In this document: in pieces, positions 16,539 through 28,069 of the stretch
Layout: each line of letters begins with the position of its first letter
Position numbering within the stretch: the stretch's first letter is position 1
Source: Roseomonas gilardii
Lineage (GTDB): Bacteria > Pseudomonadota > Alphaproteobacteria > Acetobacterales > Acetobacteraceae
DNA: 64,000 nt
Assembly: GCF_001941945.1 (NCBI RefSeq)
Contig: NZ_CP015583.1
Coordinates: 919,001 to 983,000 of the forward strand
Direction of reading: 5' to 3'
Program-made: the position numbers and the translations under genes
The notes under the pieces: model-generated
What the model saw: only the letters and a program-made list of their open reading frames with translations
The model's database searches: none
Told to the model about the DNA's origin: nothing

Positions 16539-17930
16539 TCAGCCCATCCAGCCCGCCGGGCCCCAGAGCAGGGCGGTCAGCACCAGCCCGGTCACGGAGA
16601 CGATGGTCTGCAGCACCGACCAGGCCCAGACGGTCTGGCCGAGGCGCAGGCCGAAGAACTCCCGGATCATCCAGAAGCCCGCATCGTTGACGTGGCAGAA
16701 GAAGACCGACCCCGAGCCGATCGCCAGCACCAGCAGGGAGGTCTGCGCCGGGGTCAGGCCGAAGCCGCCGACCAGCGGGGCCATCAGCCCGGCCACCGCC
16801 GTGGTCGCCACCGTGGCAGAGCCGGTCGCCTGGCGCAGGCAGACGGCGATCAGCCAGGCCAGCAGCACCAGCGGCATGCCGGTGTCCTGCGCGATCTTGC
16901 CAAGCGTGCCGGTGATGCCGGCCTCCACCAGCACCTGCTTGAAGCCACCGCCCGCGCCGATGGTCAGCAGCAGGATGGCGATGGGCGGCAGGGCGGCGCT
17001 CATCACCTTGCCCACCTCCGTCCGCGTGGCGCCGCGGGCCCAGCCCAGGGCGATGGCGGCGAAGACCACGCTGGTCGCCAGAGCCACGATGGGGGCGCCG
17101 ACGGCCTCCAGCAGAGTCCGCGCCGCGCCGGGCGGCAGCGCCACCTGGGCCACGGTGCGGCAGAGCATCAGCGCGACCGGCAGCAGCAGCACCACCAGCG
17201 ACAGGGCGAAGGAGGGGCGGGCGCCCGGCGTGACCCAGCTCTCGCCATGCTGCTCCTCCTTCCGCCGCGTCGCGGCCTGCCCGGCCTCCCGCATCGAGGG
17301 GATGCGCACGATCACATGGCTGTAGAGCGGCCCGGCCAGAGCCACCGCCGGCACGGCGATCAGCAGGCCGAAGCCCAGGGTCAGGCCGAGATCCGCGTGG
17401 AGCTGCGCGATGCCGATCAGCGGTCCGGGATGCGGCGGCACCAGCGCGTGCAGCGTCGTCATGCCGGCCAGAGCGGGGATGGCCACCTGCATCACCGGCA
17501 GCTTCGTCTTCTGCGCCATGGCGAAGATGATCGGGATCATGATGACCAGCCCGACCTCGAAGAAGAGCGGCAGGCCGATCAGCATGGCGACCAGGGCCAG
17601 CAGCCAGGGCAGGCTGCGCGCCGTGGCATGCTGCAGCACGCCGTCCACGATGCGGTCGGCCGCGCCCCCGGCGGTGAGCAGCCCGCCCAGCATGGCGCCG
17701 AGCGCGATCACCACGCCGATATCGCCCAGCACGCCGCCCGCGCCATGTTCGAAGGCGGGGGTGAGCTTTTCGATCGGCAGGCCGGTGATGGCGGCGAAGA
17801 CGCCGGCGCCGAGCATGATGGCGAGGAAGGCGGCGATCCGGCCCCAGGCGATCAGCAGGACGATCACAGCGAGCGCGACCGCCACGGCAATGAGAAGAAG
17901 CGTGTCGCCGCTGTTCCAGGCTGCCGTCAT
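16539..17930 (-). CDS. Gluconate:H+ symporter family permease
   Basis: A 463-residue permease with about 12 hydrophobic helices. Family strings include PAFEHGAGGVLGDIGVVIALG, LPLFFEVGLVIMIPI and HALVPPHPGPLIGIAQL, the last being the conserved GntP block. Start 17930 is chosen because GGTGGAG lies 8 nt upstream; ATG 17936 is 6 bp further out. It probably imports gluconate or a related sugar acid into the cytoplasm. No sugar-acid kinase or dehydratase is adjacent, so the substrate stays open. Its 3' end converges on the methyltransferase with 11 bp between the stops. Confidence 0.88.
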   Translation of the reverse strand: MTAAWNSGDTLLLIAVAVALAVIVLLIAWGRIAAFLAIMLGAGVFAAITGLPIEKLTPAFEHGAGGVLGDIGVVIALGAMLGGLLTAGGAADRIVDGVLQHATARSLPWLLALVAMLIGLPLFFEVGLVIMIPIIFAMAQKTKLPVMQVAIPALAGMTTLHALVPPHPGPLIGIAQLHADLGLTLGFGLLIAVPAVALAGPLYSHVIVRIPSMREAGQAATRRKEEQHGESWVTPGARPSFALSLVVLLLPVALMLCRTVAQVALPPGAARTLLEAVGAPIVALATSVVFAAIALGWARGATRTEVGKVMSAALPPIAILLLTIGAGGGFKQVLVEAGITGTLGKIAQDTGMPLVLLAWLIAVCLRQATGSATVATTAVAGLMAPLVGGFGLTPAQTSLLVLAIGSGSVFFCHVNDAGFWMIREFFGLRLGQTVWAWSVLQTIVSVTGLVLTALLWGPAGWMG

Positions 17931-18067
17931 AGGCATCACTCCACCAGTCCGGGTGGAAGCTCCCGCAGCGCGGAATCCCTGTCAAAGCAGGGCAGGCATG
18001 TGCCCGCCTGCGGGACGATCCGGACGGCCAATGATCGCGCGGATCGGGGGGGACGTTGCGCTGCTGG

Positions 18068-18390
18068 GCCGGCCCCGGGGGAGAGGCGCCGCCTCTCCGC
18101 CCGGACCCCCTCACCGCCGGGGACCGAAGCCGGTCCCCGGACCCCTGGCCCGAGTTGGCGCCTGTGGTGGCCGTCAGTTTCCAGGGTCGATCCCGCGGGG
18201 CCGACGGATACGGCGGGTGCTGCAGGAAGAAGACATGCCGGTCGCGCTGGTGGCGCCCGCAGCCGCCGGAGAGCCATGCTCTCCGGCACGATCCGGCCGC
18301 AGCAGGAGCCAGTGAAAGGCAGGTCCAGGAGCCACCGGCTCCTGGCGGATGGGGGTATCGGGGGTAAGGCGGAGCCTTCCCCCGGGCCAC
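18068..18390. repeat. Dispersed palindromic repeat element, copy A
   Basis: A ~320-bp intergenic element that recurs at 39668-39985 in the same orientation. Conserved strings in both copies include gccccggggga at the left, gccggagag...ctctccggc in the middle and gcggatgggggtatcgggg then aaggcggagccttccccc at the right. The reverse complement of the right end resembles the left end, giving imperfect terminal inverted repeats of roughly 60 bp. Internal hairpins seen here are ccggggacc/ggtccccgg at ~18117-18140, gccggagag/ctctccggc (imperfect) and ccaggagcc/ggctcctgg. There is no transposase; it could be a MITE or a large REP-like structured repeat. Confidence 0.8.
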
Positions 18391-18423
18391 AAGTGCCGCG
18401 ACGGCCGGCGCGGCTTGCCGCAG

Positions 18424-20322
<1,899 letters not shown>

Positions 20323-20356
20323 CTACGGATGATTCCCGGCCCGTGGCGGCCCGTTC

Positions 20357-20455
20357 CTGTCCCTTCGCCGGCATGACCCGGATCAGGTTCGAAGGGTCAG
20401 CGCGGCGGGCGGAAGCCCCAGCGCTATCTCAGCCCCTGAACCGGGACCCCCCTTG
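20357..20455 (-). promoter_or_regulatory. TPP (THI-box) riboswitch
   Basis: On the minus strand this region reads from 5' to 3' with the conserved pieces GGGGCTGAGA, then after a variable stem GAACCTGATCCGGGT and CATGCCGGCGAAGGGA, which is the THI-box core. It ends ~105 nt before the thiC start, the normal place for a leader that hides the ribosome-binding site or terminates transcription when TPP is bound. Confidence 0.95.
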
Positions 20456-20554
20456 GAACATGCGCGCATCAGGGCCACGCGGCGCCGCGGCTGTCAACGG
20501 CCGAGGCGGCCCTCGCGGCTTCGTGCGCCCGGTCTGGTGTGCGGCTTCACGCGG

Positions 20555-20851
20555 TCAGGCGGCGACGGCGAGCACCGCAGGGCCGCGCTCCACCGCGCCC
20601 TGCTCCACCTGGAGATCGAGCAGGCCGACGAGACGGGCGAGGTCGCCGCGGACGAGGTGCACCATCTCCGCCGGCATGGACTTCATGCCGAAGGACAGGC
20701 GCAGGGTGCCATCCTCGCGGTGCGAGGCGAAATGGTCAGGCACCAGGTCGCGCTTGGCGAAGGGCTGCATCACGCGCGGCAGCAGGCCGGGAGAGGGCTC
20801 GGCGAGCAGGCTGAAGCGGGCGGCGACGGTGGCGGAAACGAGGTCGGACAT
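20555..20851 (-). CDS. Small ACT-like protein, function unknown
   Basis: A 98-residue soluble protein. The central part (ARFSLLAEPSPGLLPRV, then PFAKRDLVPDHF) has the beta-alpha-beta rhythm and the LL-EP-PGLL-R string of ACT-type regulatory domains such as small acetolactate synthase subunits, but I cannot establish the family firmly. It lies upstream of the thiC riboswitch on the same strand, with its own gene boundary, and is not obviously co-regulated. GC skew and codon use match the surroundings. Confidence 0.55.
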   Translation of the reverse strand: MSDLVSATVAARFSLLAEPSPGLLPRVMQPFAKRDLVPDHFASHREDGTLRLSFGMKSMPAEMVHLVRGDLARLVGLLDLQVEQGAVERGPAVLAVAA

Positions 20852-21054
20852 GGCTCTGGAGGCCTCCGGAAAAGCACGGCGAAGAGGGGGTGACGGATCA
20901 GTGTCCCGGCCGCTCTTCGCCCGCCTCGGAGGGGAAGCCCCCTCGGGCGGCGCTCAGGCGACCGGGCGGATAATTCGCCGCGTGGAGGTCCAGACCGTCA
21001 TGCCGGCGAGCCTAGGACGCGCTTCGGGTGGCTGTACAGGCAGCCCGGTGAAAA

Positions 21055-21079
21055 CCGGCGCGGATCTGATCCGCGCCGG
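21055..21079 (-). terminator. Rho-independent terminator of the MscS gene
   Basis: The palindrome ccggcgcggatc/gatccgcgccgg (12-bp arms, 1-nt centre) lies 15 bp beyond the stop of the leftward MscS-family gene. On that strand it is followed by ggttttc, giving a short U-tract. Stem strength and position make termination likely. Confidence 0.75.
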
Positions 21080-21093
21080 GTGCATGACGGGCC

Positions 21094-23628
21094 TCAGGCA
21101 CTCGCGCCCGCCGCATGCATCTGGTCCTCCTCCGTGACGGTCTTGCGCCAGGGGGAGGGAATGACGATGCCCAGCTCCTCGAACCTCGCCTGGATGCGGC
21201 GGTTCAGCTCGCGCGCCACCGGGGCGCGCTGCGAGGGCTCGGTCTTCAGCCGGGCGCGCAGCACCACGCCGGTCTCCAGCAGCCGCTCCACGCCCATGAC
21301 GTCCATGTCGTCGCGGATCGCCGCGCTCCAGCGCGTCTCGCCCCGCATCTCCTTCGCGATCTGGCGCAGCACCTCGGCCACGCGATCCGTGTCCTCGCCA
21401 TAGGAGAGCGAGAATTCCAGCATGGCGAAGGCGAAGTCGCGGGTCATGTTGGTGACGGAGGTGACGGAGGAGAAGGGGATGATGTGCACCGACCCGTCCA
21501 CCGCGCGCAGCCGGATGGAGCGGATCGAGAGCCGCTCCACCACCCCGGTCTGAGGCGGCGTGCCGAGGGTGACGCTGTCGCCCACCGCCACCGCATCCTC
21601 CAGCAGAAGGAAGAGGCCCGTCACCACGTCCTTCACCAGAGTCTGCGAACCGAAGCCGATGGCGACGCCGACGACCGAGGCGCCGGCGATCAGCGGCGCG
21701 ACGTTCACCCCGATCTCGCTCAGCACGTTCAGCACCAGGAAGATCAGGATCACGATCATCAGCGCCGTGCGCATCATCGGCAGCAGGGTGCGCACGCGGG
21801 CGGAACGCGCCGCCTGCCCCTCGCGCGAGGCCCGGGTGAGCTGGCGGGCGATGGCGCTGTTCGCCACCTCCCAGACCAGGATGGCCACGAGCACGCTGAC
21901 GCCGATGGAGCCCAGCGCCGCCAGGATGCGCGAGCCCAGCCTGCCCTGGGTGAACCAGGCGAAGGCGCCGATGCCCCAGGCCTCCAGCAGCAGCAGCAAG
22001 GCCGCCACGGTCAGCACGCCGCTCACCAGGCCGCGCAGCAGGGGGCCGTAGCGGGTGGCGCGCAGCTCCAGCCCCGGATAGCGGGCGGCGAGGCCGGCGG
22101 GGAGCGCCATGGCACGGTCCAGGAGCTGGCGCAGGCCCACATCGAGCCCCTTCGCCACGCCGAGGATCAGCAGCGTCGCCCCGGTGCCGCGCAGCAGGCG
22201 CGTGAAGCCGTCCGGCACCTCCAGTGCCCAGACGCCCCAGAGCGCGAGCAGCCAGAGGATGACCACCACGTGCCAGATCCCGGCCAGCCGGTTGCGCAGC
22301 GTGCGCAGCACGGCGCGGGAGCCCGAGGGCTCCTCGCCCGGCGCCAGTTCCGGCGCGCGCAGCAGCCCGGCCACCACCTGCCGCTTCTGCACCACGACGA
22401 TGACCAGCATCAGCGAGACCAGCAGCATGATCAGCCGGATGATGCCGTCATGCACCGCCCAGGGGACGCCGAACTGCAGGCTGGCCTCGGCCAGCGCATA
22501 GCCGAAGACCGAGAGCCCCACGATGCGGCGCAGCCAGCGGGTGAAATAGGCCGCCGTCTCGTCCGGCATGCGGATCAGCCGCAGATGCGCCGAGGCGGGC
22601 GAGAGCAGCATGCGCGAAGCCATCATGATGGCCCGGCACAGCACATAGGCGTTGTTGACGGTGAGCAGCACCAGCTCCGTGGTGGGCAGGGGATGCACCG
22701 CATCCACCATCGGATAGGCGACCAGCGCGAAGCCCAGCACCGGCAGCAGGTCGAGCAGCAGGCGCCCGGCCACGATGGGCACGCGGCGCAGCCAGTTCCA
22801 GCGGTCGCCCGGCGCCGGGGCCATGGCGTCCAGCCGCCGGCGCGGCGCGCGCAGCAGGTGATAGACCGCGATTTCCGCCAGCACGCCGAGGCCGAAGGTC
22901 AACAGCATCTTCCAGGCGGCGTCGGTGATGCGGACCCGCGCCACCGGGTCGCGCGCCACGCCGGAGGCCCAGGAGGCCACGGCCGGCAGGTCGGCGAGCA
23001 CCCGTGCCCCGGCCATGACCTGGGCCACCGCGTGGCGCAGGCGTTCGGCCGCGCCGCTGGCGATCTGGCCGACCAGGTTGTTCGGCACCACGACGGAGCT
23101 GGCGGGGGCGGTCTCGGCGGCGGGCGGGGCGGCGGCCGCTGCCTCCGCGGGCGCGGCAGAGGGGGCGGCAGAGGGGGCGGATGCGGGCGCCGGGGAAGGG
23201 GCCGTCGAAGGGGCCGTCGAAGGGGCCTCGGCCGTGGCGGGGGCACCGCCCTCGCGCCTTGCCCGCTCGGCCGCGTTCAGGGTCTCCAGGCTTCGGATCA
23301 GCTCGTTGCGCCGGCTCTCGTCGCGCAGCACGCCGAGCATGCGCTCGGCCTCGCCCGGAGGCAGGCCGGCGGCGCGGCCCGGGCTGGCGGTCTGGCTGCC
23401 GTTATGGGCGGCTGGCGGCGTGGCCGGGCGTGGCGTCGGGGCGGGCTCGGCGGGCCGGGGCGGCGTTGGGGCCGCCGGGGCGGGGCTCACGGGCTGTGCC
23501 GGCGGCAGCGGCTCGGCCGGCGCCATCTGGGCCAGCGCCTCCGGTCCGGCCAGGGGAAGCGGCAGGGCCAGGGTCAGGCTGGCCAGGAACAACAGGGCCA
23601 GAAGTCTGGCGAGGGGGCGGCGAGGCAT
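21094..23628 (-). CDS. Large MscS-family mechanosensitive channel
   Basis: An 844-residue channel. A signal sequence (residues 1-33) is followed by an unusually long Pro/Ala-rich periplasmic segment to about residue 180, then about ten hydrophobic helices from ~230 to ~640. The MscS pore helix and beta domain follow: VVGVAIGFGSQTLVKDVVTG (~650-669) and LLEDAVAVGDSVTLG, with a cytoplasmic C-terminal domain. The size resembles YbdG/YjeP-type large members rather than the ~290-residue MscS. It releases solutes on hypo-osmotic shock. A strong terminator lies just after the stop. Confidence 0.88.
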   Translation of the reverse strand: MPRRPLARLLALLFLASLTLALPLPLAGPEALAQMAPAEPLPPAQPVSPAPAAPTPPRPAEPAPTPRPATPPAAHNGSQTASPGRAAGLPPGEAERMLGVLRDESRRNELIRSLETLNAAERARREGGAPATAEAPSTAPSTAPSPAPASAPSAAPSAAPAEAAAAAPPAAETAPASSVVVPNNLVGQIASGAAERLRHAVAQVMAGARVLADLPAVASWASGVARDPVARVRITDAAWKMLLTFGLGVLAEIAVYHLLRAPRRRLDAMAPAPGDRWNWLRRVPIVAGRLLLDLLPVLGFALVAYPMVDAVHPLPTTELVLLTVNNAYVLCRAIMMASRMLLSPASAHLRLIRMPDETAAYFTRWLRRIVGLSVFGYALAEASLQFGVPWAVHDGIIRLIMLLVSLMLVIVVVQKRQVVAGLLRAPELAPGEEPSGSRAVLRTLRNRLAGIWHVVVILWLLALWGVWALEVPDGFTRLLRGTGATLLILGVAKGLDVGLRQLLDRAMALPAGLAARYPGLELRATRYGPLLRGLVSGVLTVAALLLLLEAWGIGAFAWFTQGRLGSRILAALGSIGVSVLVAILVWEVANSAIARQLTRASREGQAARSARVRTLLPMMRTALMIVILIFLVLNVLSEIGVNVAPLIAGASVVGVAIGFGSQTLVKDVVTGLFLLLEDAVAVGDSVTLGTPPQTGVVERLSIRSIRLRAVDGSVHIIPFSSVTSVTNMTRDFAFAMLEFSLSYGEDTDRVAEVLRQIAKEMRGETRWSAAIRDDMDVMGVERLLETGVVLRARLKTEPSQRAPVARELNRRIQARFEELGIVIPSPWRKTVTEEDQMHAAGASA

Positions 23629-23781
23629 GGTGGCGCCTTGGACCGCGCCGCGTGGCGCCGGTCAATCGGGTACCGTCAATCGGGTGTCCCGCCGGGCGCC
23701 CGCGCCAGCCATGAGAGTGCCCCGGCGGCGATGCGGGCCAGGGGCGTTGCGCTCCGGCCGTTCCGGCACAACTCTGATCGC

Positions 23782-23976
23782 ATGATCACGCTCCTCACCA
23801 TCCTGACGGCACTCGCCATGCTGGCCACGCTCGGCGTCCTCTTCGCGGGCATGATCGGCATGGTGGGCGGACGCGAGGATGGGGCGCGGTCCAACCGGCT
23901 GATGCGCTGGCGCGTCGGGCTCCAGGCGCTGGCGCTGGGGCTTTTCGCGCTGCTCCTGCTGCTGACGCGCCGCTAG
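23782..23976 (+). CDS. Twin-transmembrane HIG1-domain-like small protein
   Basis: A 64-residue protein with two hydrophobic helices (TILTALAMLATLGVLFAGMI and ALALGLFALLLLL) joined by a short basic loop containing RSNRLMRWRVGLQ. That loop motif and twin-helix layout match the bacterial HIG1-type (hypoxia-induced gene 1) family, whose eukaryotic relatives stabilise respiratory supercomplexes. No strong Shine-Dalgarno precedes the ATG. It precedes etfB on the same strand, with 162 bp between. Confidence 0.65.
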   Translation: MITLLTILTALAMLATLGVLFAGMIGMVGGREDGARSNRLMRWRVGLQALALGLFALLLLLTRR

Positions 23977-24138
23977 GGCGGGCCTCGCGGCGGCGGGATG
24001 CCCCCCATGGGAGGAGGCTGCCTTGCCAGCCCGTAATGCCCCGCCTTATGGTCCGCGGCGCCTGGTCCGCCGATGCGCGGGCCGATCCTCCGGCGGGCCA
24101 TGGTCCCGTCATCGTCTCGGGAAACGGCTGGAAACACG

Positions 24139-24888
24139 ATGAAGCTACTGGTGCCCGTGAAGCGGGTGGTGGACTACAACGTGAAGGTACGCGTGAAGTC
24201 GGACGGGAGTGGCGTCGAGACGGCGAACGTCAAGATGTCGATGAACCCGTTCGACGAGATCGCGGTCGAGGAAGCGGTGCGGCTGAAGGAGCGTGGCATC
24301 GCGAGCGAGATCGTGGCGGTCTCGGTGGGCCCGGCGCAGGCGCAGGAGCAGATCCGCACGGCGCTGGCGATGGGGGCTGACCGCGGTATCCTGGTGGAGC
24401 AGGAGGGCGCGGTGGAGCCGCTGGCGGTGGCGCGGATCCTCAAGGCGCTGGCCGAGCGCGAGCAGCCGGGGCTGATCGTGCTGGGCAAGCAGGCGATCGA
24501 CGACGACATGAACGCCACGGGGCAGATGCTGGCGGCGCTGCTGGGCTGGGGGCAGGGGACCTTCGCGAGCAAGGTGGAGGTGGCCGACGGCGTGGCGAAG
24601 GTCACGCGCGAGATCGATGGCGGGCTGGAGACGGTGTCGCTGAAGCTGCCGGCGGTGGTGACCACGGACCTGCGGCTGAACGAGCCGCGCTATGCCTCGC
24701 TGCCCAACATCATGAAGGCGCGCAAGAAGCCGATCGAGACGGTGAAGCCGTCGGATCTGGGGGTGGATGCGAGCCCGCGGCTGACGGTGCTGAAGGTGGA
24801 GGAGCCGGCGAAGCGCCAGGCGGGGGTGAAGGTGGGCTCGGTGGCCGAGCTGGTGGACAAGCTGCGCAACGAAGCAAAAGTCATTTGA
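24139..24888 (+). CDS. etfB: Electron transfer flavoprotein beta subunit
   Basis: A 249-residue adenine-nucleotide-alpha-hydrolase-fold protein. [20 protein letters not shown] is the standard N-terminus, and start 24139 is chosen on that basis rather than the longer frame. [16 protein letters not shown] and [18 protein letters not shown] (residues ~115-132) are family strings for the AMP-binding subunit. EtfB with EtfA accepts electrons from acyl-CoA and other flavin dehydrogenases and passes them to ETF-quinone oxidoreductase. etfA follows after 16 bp. Confidence 0.97.
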   Translation: MKLLVPVKRVVDYNVKVRVKSDGSGVETANVKMSMNPFDEIAVEEAVRLKERGIASEIVAVSVGPAQAQEQIRTALAMGADRGILVEQEGAVEPLAVARILKALAEREQPGLIVLGKQAIDDDMNATGQMLAALLGWGQGTFASKVEVADGVAKVTREIDGGLETVSLKLPAVVTTDLRLNEPRYASLPNIMKARKKPIETVKPSDLGVDASPRLTVLKVEEPAKRQAGVKVGSVAELVDKLRNEAKVI

Positions 24889-24904
24889 GCGGGGGTGATC
24901 TGAG

Positions 24905-25855
24905 ATGAGTATCCCGGTGAGCATCCTGGTCCTGGCCGACCATGACGGCAGCCACGTCAACCAGCCGACCCGCTCGGCGATCGCGGCGGCCCGGAAGCTG
25001 GCCCAGGCGGCGGGCGGCGAGGTGCACCTGCTGGTCTCGGGGGCGGCGGCGGTGGCGCAGTCCGCCACAGCAATCGCGGGCATCGCGAAGGTGCTGCATG
25101 CCGAGGGCGACGGGCACATGCTGGCCGAGCCGCTCTCGGCGCTGCTGGTGGAGCTTGCGCCGGGCTACACGCACCTGCTGGCCCCGGCCACGGCGGTGGG
25201 CAAGAACGTGATGCCGCGCGCGGCCGCGCTGCTGGACGTGCAGCCGGTCTCCGACATCTCGGACGTGGTGGATGCCGAAACCTTCGTGCGGCCGATCTAT
25301 GCGGGCAACGCGCTGGCAACCGTGCGCTCGGCGGATGCGAAGAAGGTGGTGACGGTGCGGGCGGCCTCCTTCGACCCGGTGGCGGCCGAAGGCGGCACGG
25401 CGTCGGTGGAGAGCGTGGCGGCGGTGGCCGATCCGGGGGTGTCGTCCTTCGTGGGCGCCGAGATCGCCAAGAGCGAGCGTCCGGAGCTGACGGCGGCGCG
25501 GGTGGTGATCTCGGGCGGCCGGGCGATGGGGTCGGCGGAGAACTTCGCGATCCTGGACAAGCTGGCCGACCGGCTGGGGGCGGCGGTGGGGGCGAGCCGG
25601 GCCGCGGTGGATGCGGGCTATGCGCCCAACGACCACCAGGTGGGCCAGACCGGCAAGATCGTGGCGCCGGAGCTCTACATGGCCTTCGGCATCTCAGGGG
25701 CCATCCAGCACCTGGCGGGGATGAAGGACAGCAAGGTGATCGTGGCCGTCAACAAGGACGAGGAGGCGCCGATCTTCCAGGTCGCCGACTACGGCCTCGT
25801 CGGCGACCTCTTCTCCGTCGTCCCGGAACTCGAAGCCGCTCTCGGCAAGGGCTGA
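24905..25855 (+). CDS. etfA: Electron transfer flavoprotein alpha subunit
   Basis: A 316-residue partner of EtfB. The N-terminal domain ([14 protein letters not shown]...) is followed by the FAD domain with [39 protein letters not shown] and [19 protein letters not shown], the standard alpha-subunit FAD-binding strings. Cofactor motifs are intact. It sits 16 bp after etfB and is followed by a 12-bp hairpin (25863-25891) and then a 3-hydroxyacyl-CoA dehydrogenase gene, consistent with a beta-oxidation context. Confidence 0.97.
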   Translation: MSIPVSILVLADHDGSHVNQPTRSAIAAARKLAQAAGGEVHLLVSGAAAVAQSATAIAGIAKVLHAEGDGHMLAEPLSALLVELAPGYTHLLAPATAVGKNVMPRAAALLDVQPVSDISDVVDAETFVRPIYAGNALATVRSADAKKVVTVRAASFDPVAAEGGTASVESVAAVADPGVSSFVGAEIAKSERPELTAARVVISGGRAMGSAENFAILDKLADRLGAAVGASRAAVDAGYAPNDHQVGQTGKIVAPELYMAFGISGAIQHLAGMKDSKVIVAVNKDEEAPIFQVADYGLVGDLFSVVPELEAALGKG

Positions 25856-25862
25856 GCCGGCC

Positions 25863-25891
25863 GCGCGTCCGGGGCCACGCCCCGGACGCGC
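25863..25891 (+). terminator. 12-bp hairpin between etfA and the dehydrogenase gene
   Basis: gcgcgtccgggg (25863-25874) pairs exactly with ccccggacgcgc (25880-25891) across a 5-nt loop. No T-run follows, so it may be a partial terminator or mRNA-stabilising structure rather than a full stop. Confidence 0.55.
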
Positions 25892-25966
25892 CATTCCGGA
25901 ACGGGGCCGGTCCGCCTTCCTGCGGGACCGGTTTCCGCCGCAACACCACGTGAGGGAGAAGAGGCT

Positions 25967-26842
25967 GTGGAGATCGCTTCCGTCGGCGTGATCGGTGCCG
26001 GGCAGATGGGCAACGGCATCGCGCAGGTCTGCGCCGTGTCCGGCCTCGCCGTCACCCTGGTGGATGTCAACGAGGCGGCGCTGGAGAAGGCGCGCGCCAC
26101 CATGGCGAAGAACCTGGACCGGCAGGTCGCCAAGGGCACGATCCAGGCCGCCGACAAGGAGGCCGCGCTGGGCCGCATCGCCGCCGGCACCGACATGGCG
26201 GCACTGGGCGGCTGCGACATCGTGATCGAGGCCGCGACCGAGCGCGAGGAACTGAAGCGCAAGATCTTCGAGAGCCTCTGCCCGAAGCTGAAGCCCGGTG
26301 CGATCCTCGCCACCAACACCAGCAGCATCTCCATCACCCGCCTTGCCACGGCGACGGACCGGCCGGGGCGCTTCATCGGCATGCACTTCTTCAACCCCGT
26401 GCCGGTGATGAAGCTGGTGGAGGTGATCCGCGGCATCGCCACGAAGGAGGCCACCGTGCAGGCGGTGGAGGCGCTGGCGAAGCGGCTCGGCAAGACGGTG
26501 GCGACAGCCGAGGATTATCCGGGCTTCATCGTCAACCGCATCCTGATGCCGATGATCAACGAGGCCATCACCACCCTGCAGGAAGGGGTGGGCGGCGTGG
26601 TGTCCATCGACACGGCGATGAAGCTCGGCACCAACCAGCCGATGGGGCCGCTGGAACTGGCCGACTTCATCGGGCTGGACACCTGCCTCGCGATCATGCG
26701 GGTGCTGCACGAGGGGCTGGGCGACAGCAAGTACCGGCCCTCGCCGCTGCTGGTGAAGTATGTCGATGCCGGCTGGCTGGGCCGGAAGACGGGCAAGGGC
26801 TTCTACGACTATTCGGGCGAGACTCCGAAGCCAGCGCGTTAG
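25967..26842 (+). CDS. 3-hydroxybutyryl-CoA / 3-hydroxyacyl-CoA dehydrogenase
   Basis: A 291-residue NAD-dependent dehydrogenase with a GTG start ([12 protein letters not shown]) and GAGGGAGAAGAGG upstream. The N-terminal NAD motif [15 protein letters not shown] (residues ~6-20), the catalytic-His block [16 protein letters not shown] and the C-terminal [11 protein letters not shown] are intact. It oxidises 3-hydroxyacyl-CoA in fatty-acid or PHB turnover in the cytoplasm, with electrons from the partner acyl-CoA dehydrogenases going to the EtfAB encoded upstream. Length fits the stand-alone short form. Confidence 0.93.
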   Translation: MEIASVGVIGAGQMGNGIAQVCAVSGLAVTLVDVNEAALEKARATMAKNLDRQVAKGTIQAADKEAALGRIAAGTDMAALGGCDIVIEAATEREELKRKIFESLCPKLKPGAILATNTSSISITRLATATDRPGRFIGMHFFNPVPVMKLVEVIRGIATKEATVQAVEALAKRLGKTVATAEDYPGFIVNRILMPMINEAITTLQEGVGGVVSIDTAMKLGTNQPMGPLELADFIGLDTCLAIMRVLHEGLGDSKYRPSPLLVKYVDAGWLGRKTGKGFYDYSGETPKPAR

Positions 26843-26936
26843 GCAAAATCCAGAAAAAGAGATTTTGTCTGTACACCTTTGGGTTGCACCAATGCGATAA
26901 TTCTCCGGACGAACGGTTCGGAGAGCGATTCGAAAG

Positions 26937-28067
26937 ATGTCCAGCCAGGGACCAGTGCCGGAGCATGCCCCGGGGGCCGTGCCCGGCCACCGCCTGCGCT
27001 ATGACGGGCGGCTGGGGGATCTCTACCGGATCTTCTTCCTTAATCTTCTCCTGACCGTGCTGACCCTCGGCATCTGGCGCTTCTGGGCCCGCACGCGGCT
27101 GCGCCGCCATGTCTGGCAGCACCTCAGCCTGGATGGGCAGAGGCTGGAATATACCGGGACGGGCGGGGAGCTGTTCCGGGGCTTCCTTCTCGCCCTTCTC
27201 GTGATCGTCCCGCTCCTGTTCGCCATGGGCCTGACGCAGATGCTCGCGCCGGAGGCCGCGCGGCTGGCTTCCTTCGCCCTCTACCTGCCCGCCGGCCTGC
27301 TCGGCTTCGCCGGTGCCTTCACCGCCCGCCGCTATCTGCTGAGCCGCACCCTGCTGAACGGGGTCGCCTTCCACCTGTCCGGCTCGCCCTGGCGCTATGG
27401 CGCCGGGATGCTGGGACGGATGTTCCTGAGCTTCCTGACCCTGGGCCTCTCCCTGCCCTGGATGGCCGCGACCTCGCTGCGCTGGACGCTGGGCGAGACC
27501 TCCTATGGCACGGCGCGGTTCACCTTCACCGGCCGGGGCGGTCAGCTTTTCCCGTGGTATCTGCTGGCGGCCCTGCTGGCCGCCATCCTGACCTTCGCCG
27601 CCGTGGCGGCCTTCCTGCTGCCGCCCATCCTGCAGAACGCGGCGCTCTTCCAGGGCGGGGGCCGGGTGGACCCGGCGGTGCAGGATGCGCTCGGCAAGCG
27701 GCTCATGGTGCTGATGCTGCCCGTGGGCGGGGTCTTCCTCCTGTCGCTCCAACTGGCCGGGTCGCTGATCCAGGCTGCGCAGTGGCGCCTGACGGTGCGG
27801 AGCACGAGCCTGGAGGAACTGCGCTTCCGCAGCCGGCACGGCACCCTGCGCGTCGCCCTGTTCCTGTTCGGCAATGTGCTTCTCGTCTGGCTCAGCCTGG
27901 GGCTGCTCTGGCCCCTGGCGCAGCACCGCTCCCTCCGCTTCTTCGCGGACGACCTGCTGCTGTCCGGGGAGATGAGCCTGGCGCGGGTGCGGCAGGCGGA
28001 AGGCTACCGCCCCGGCCATGGCGAGGGGCTGGCGGATGTCCTGGGCGCCGGGGCCTCGGTCTTCTGA
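26937..28067 (+). CDS. DUF898 (YjgN-like) integral membrane protein
   Basis: A 376-residue protein with about eight hydrophobic helices. The family-typical opening FFLNLLLTVLTLGIWRFWARTRLRRHVW (here split over residues ~34-61) recurs in weaker form in the middle (FLSFLTLGLSLPWMAATSLR) and near the end, suggesting three related units. Function of the family is not established. It starts 95 bp after the dehydrogenase gene in a relatively AT-rich gap and is followed after 2 bp by an M48 protease gene, so the two are almost certainly co-transcribed. Confidence 0.8.
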   Translation: MSSQGPVPEHAPGAVPGHRLRYDGRLGDLYRIFFLNLLLTVLTLGIWRFWARTRLRRHVWQHLSLDGQRLEYTGTGGELFRGFLLALLVIVPLLFAMGLTQMLAPEAARLASFALYLPAGLLGFAGAFTARRYLLSRTLLNGVAFHLSGSPWRYGAGMLGRMFLSFLTLGLSLPWMAATSLRWTLGETSYGTARFTFTGRGGQLFPWYLLAALLAAILTFAAVAAFLLPPILQNAALFQGGGRVDPAVQDALGKRLMVLMLPVGGVFLLSLQLAGSLIQAAQWRLTVRSTSLEELRFRSRHGTLRVALFLFGNVLLVWLSLGLLWPLAQHRSLRFFADDLLLSGEMSLARVRQAEGYRPGHGEGLADVLGAGASVF

Positions 28068-28069
28068 GA

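Noticed and set aside
20380-20400. tRNA T-loop-like string ggttcgaa
   Set aside because: It belongs to the TPP riboswitch on the opposite strand; no cloverleaf can be drawn.
21115-23781. Very long plus-strand frame opposite the MscS gene
   Set aside because: Only its last 64 codons (23782-23976) resemble a real protein; the rest is antisense His/Gln-rich shadow.
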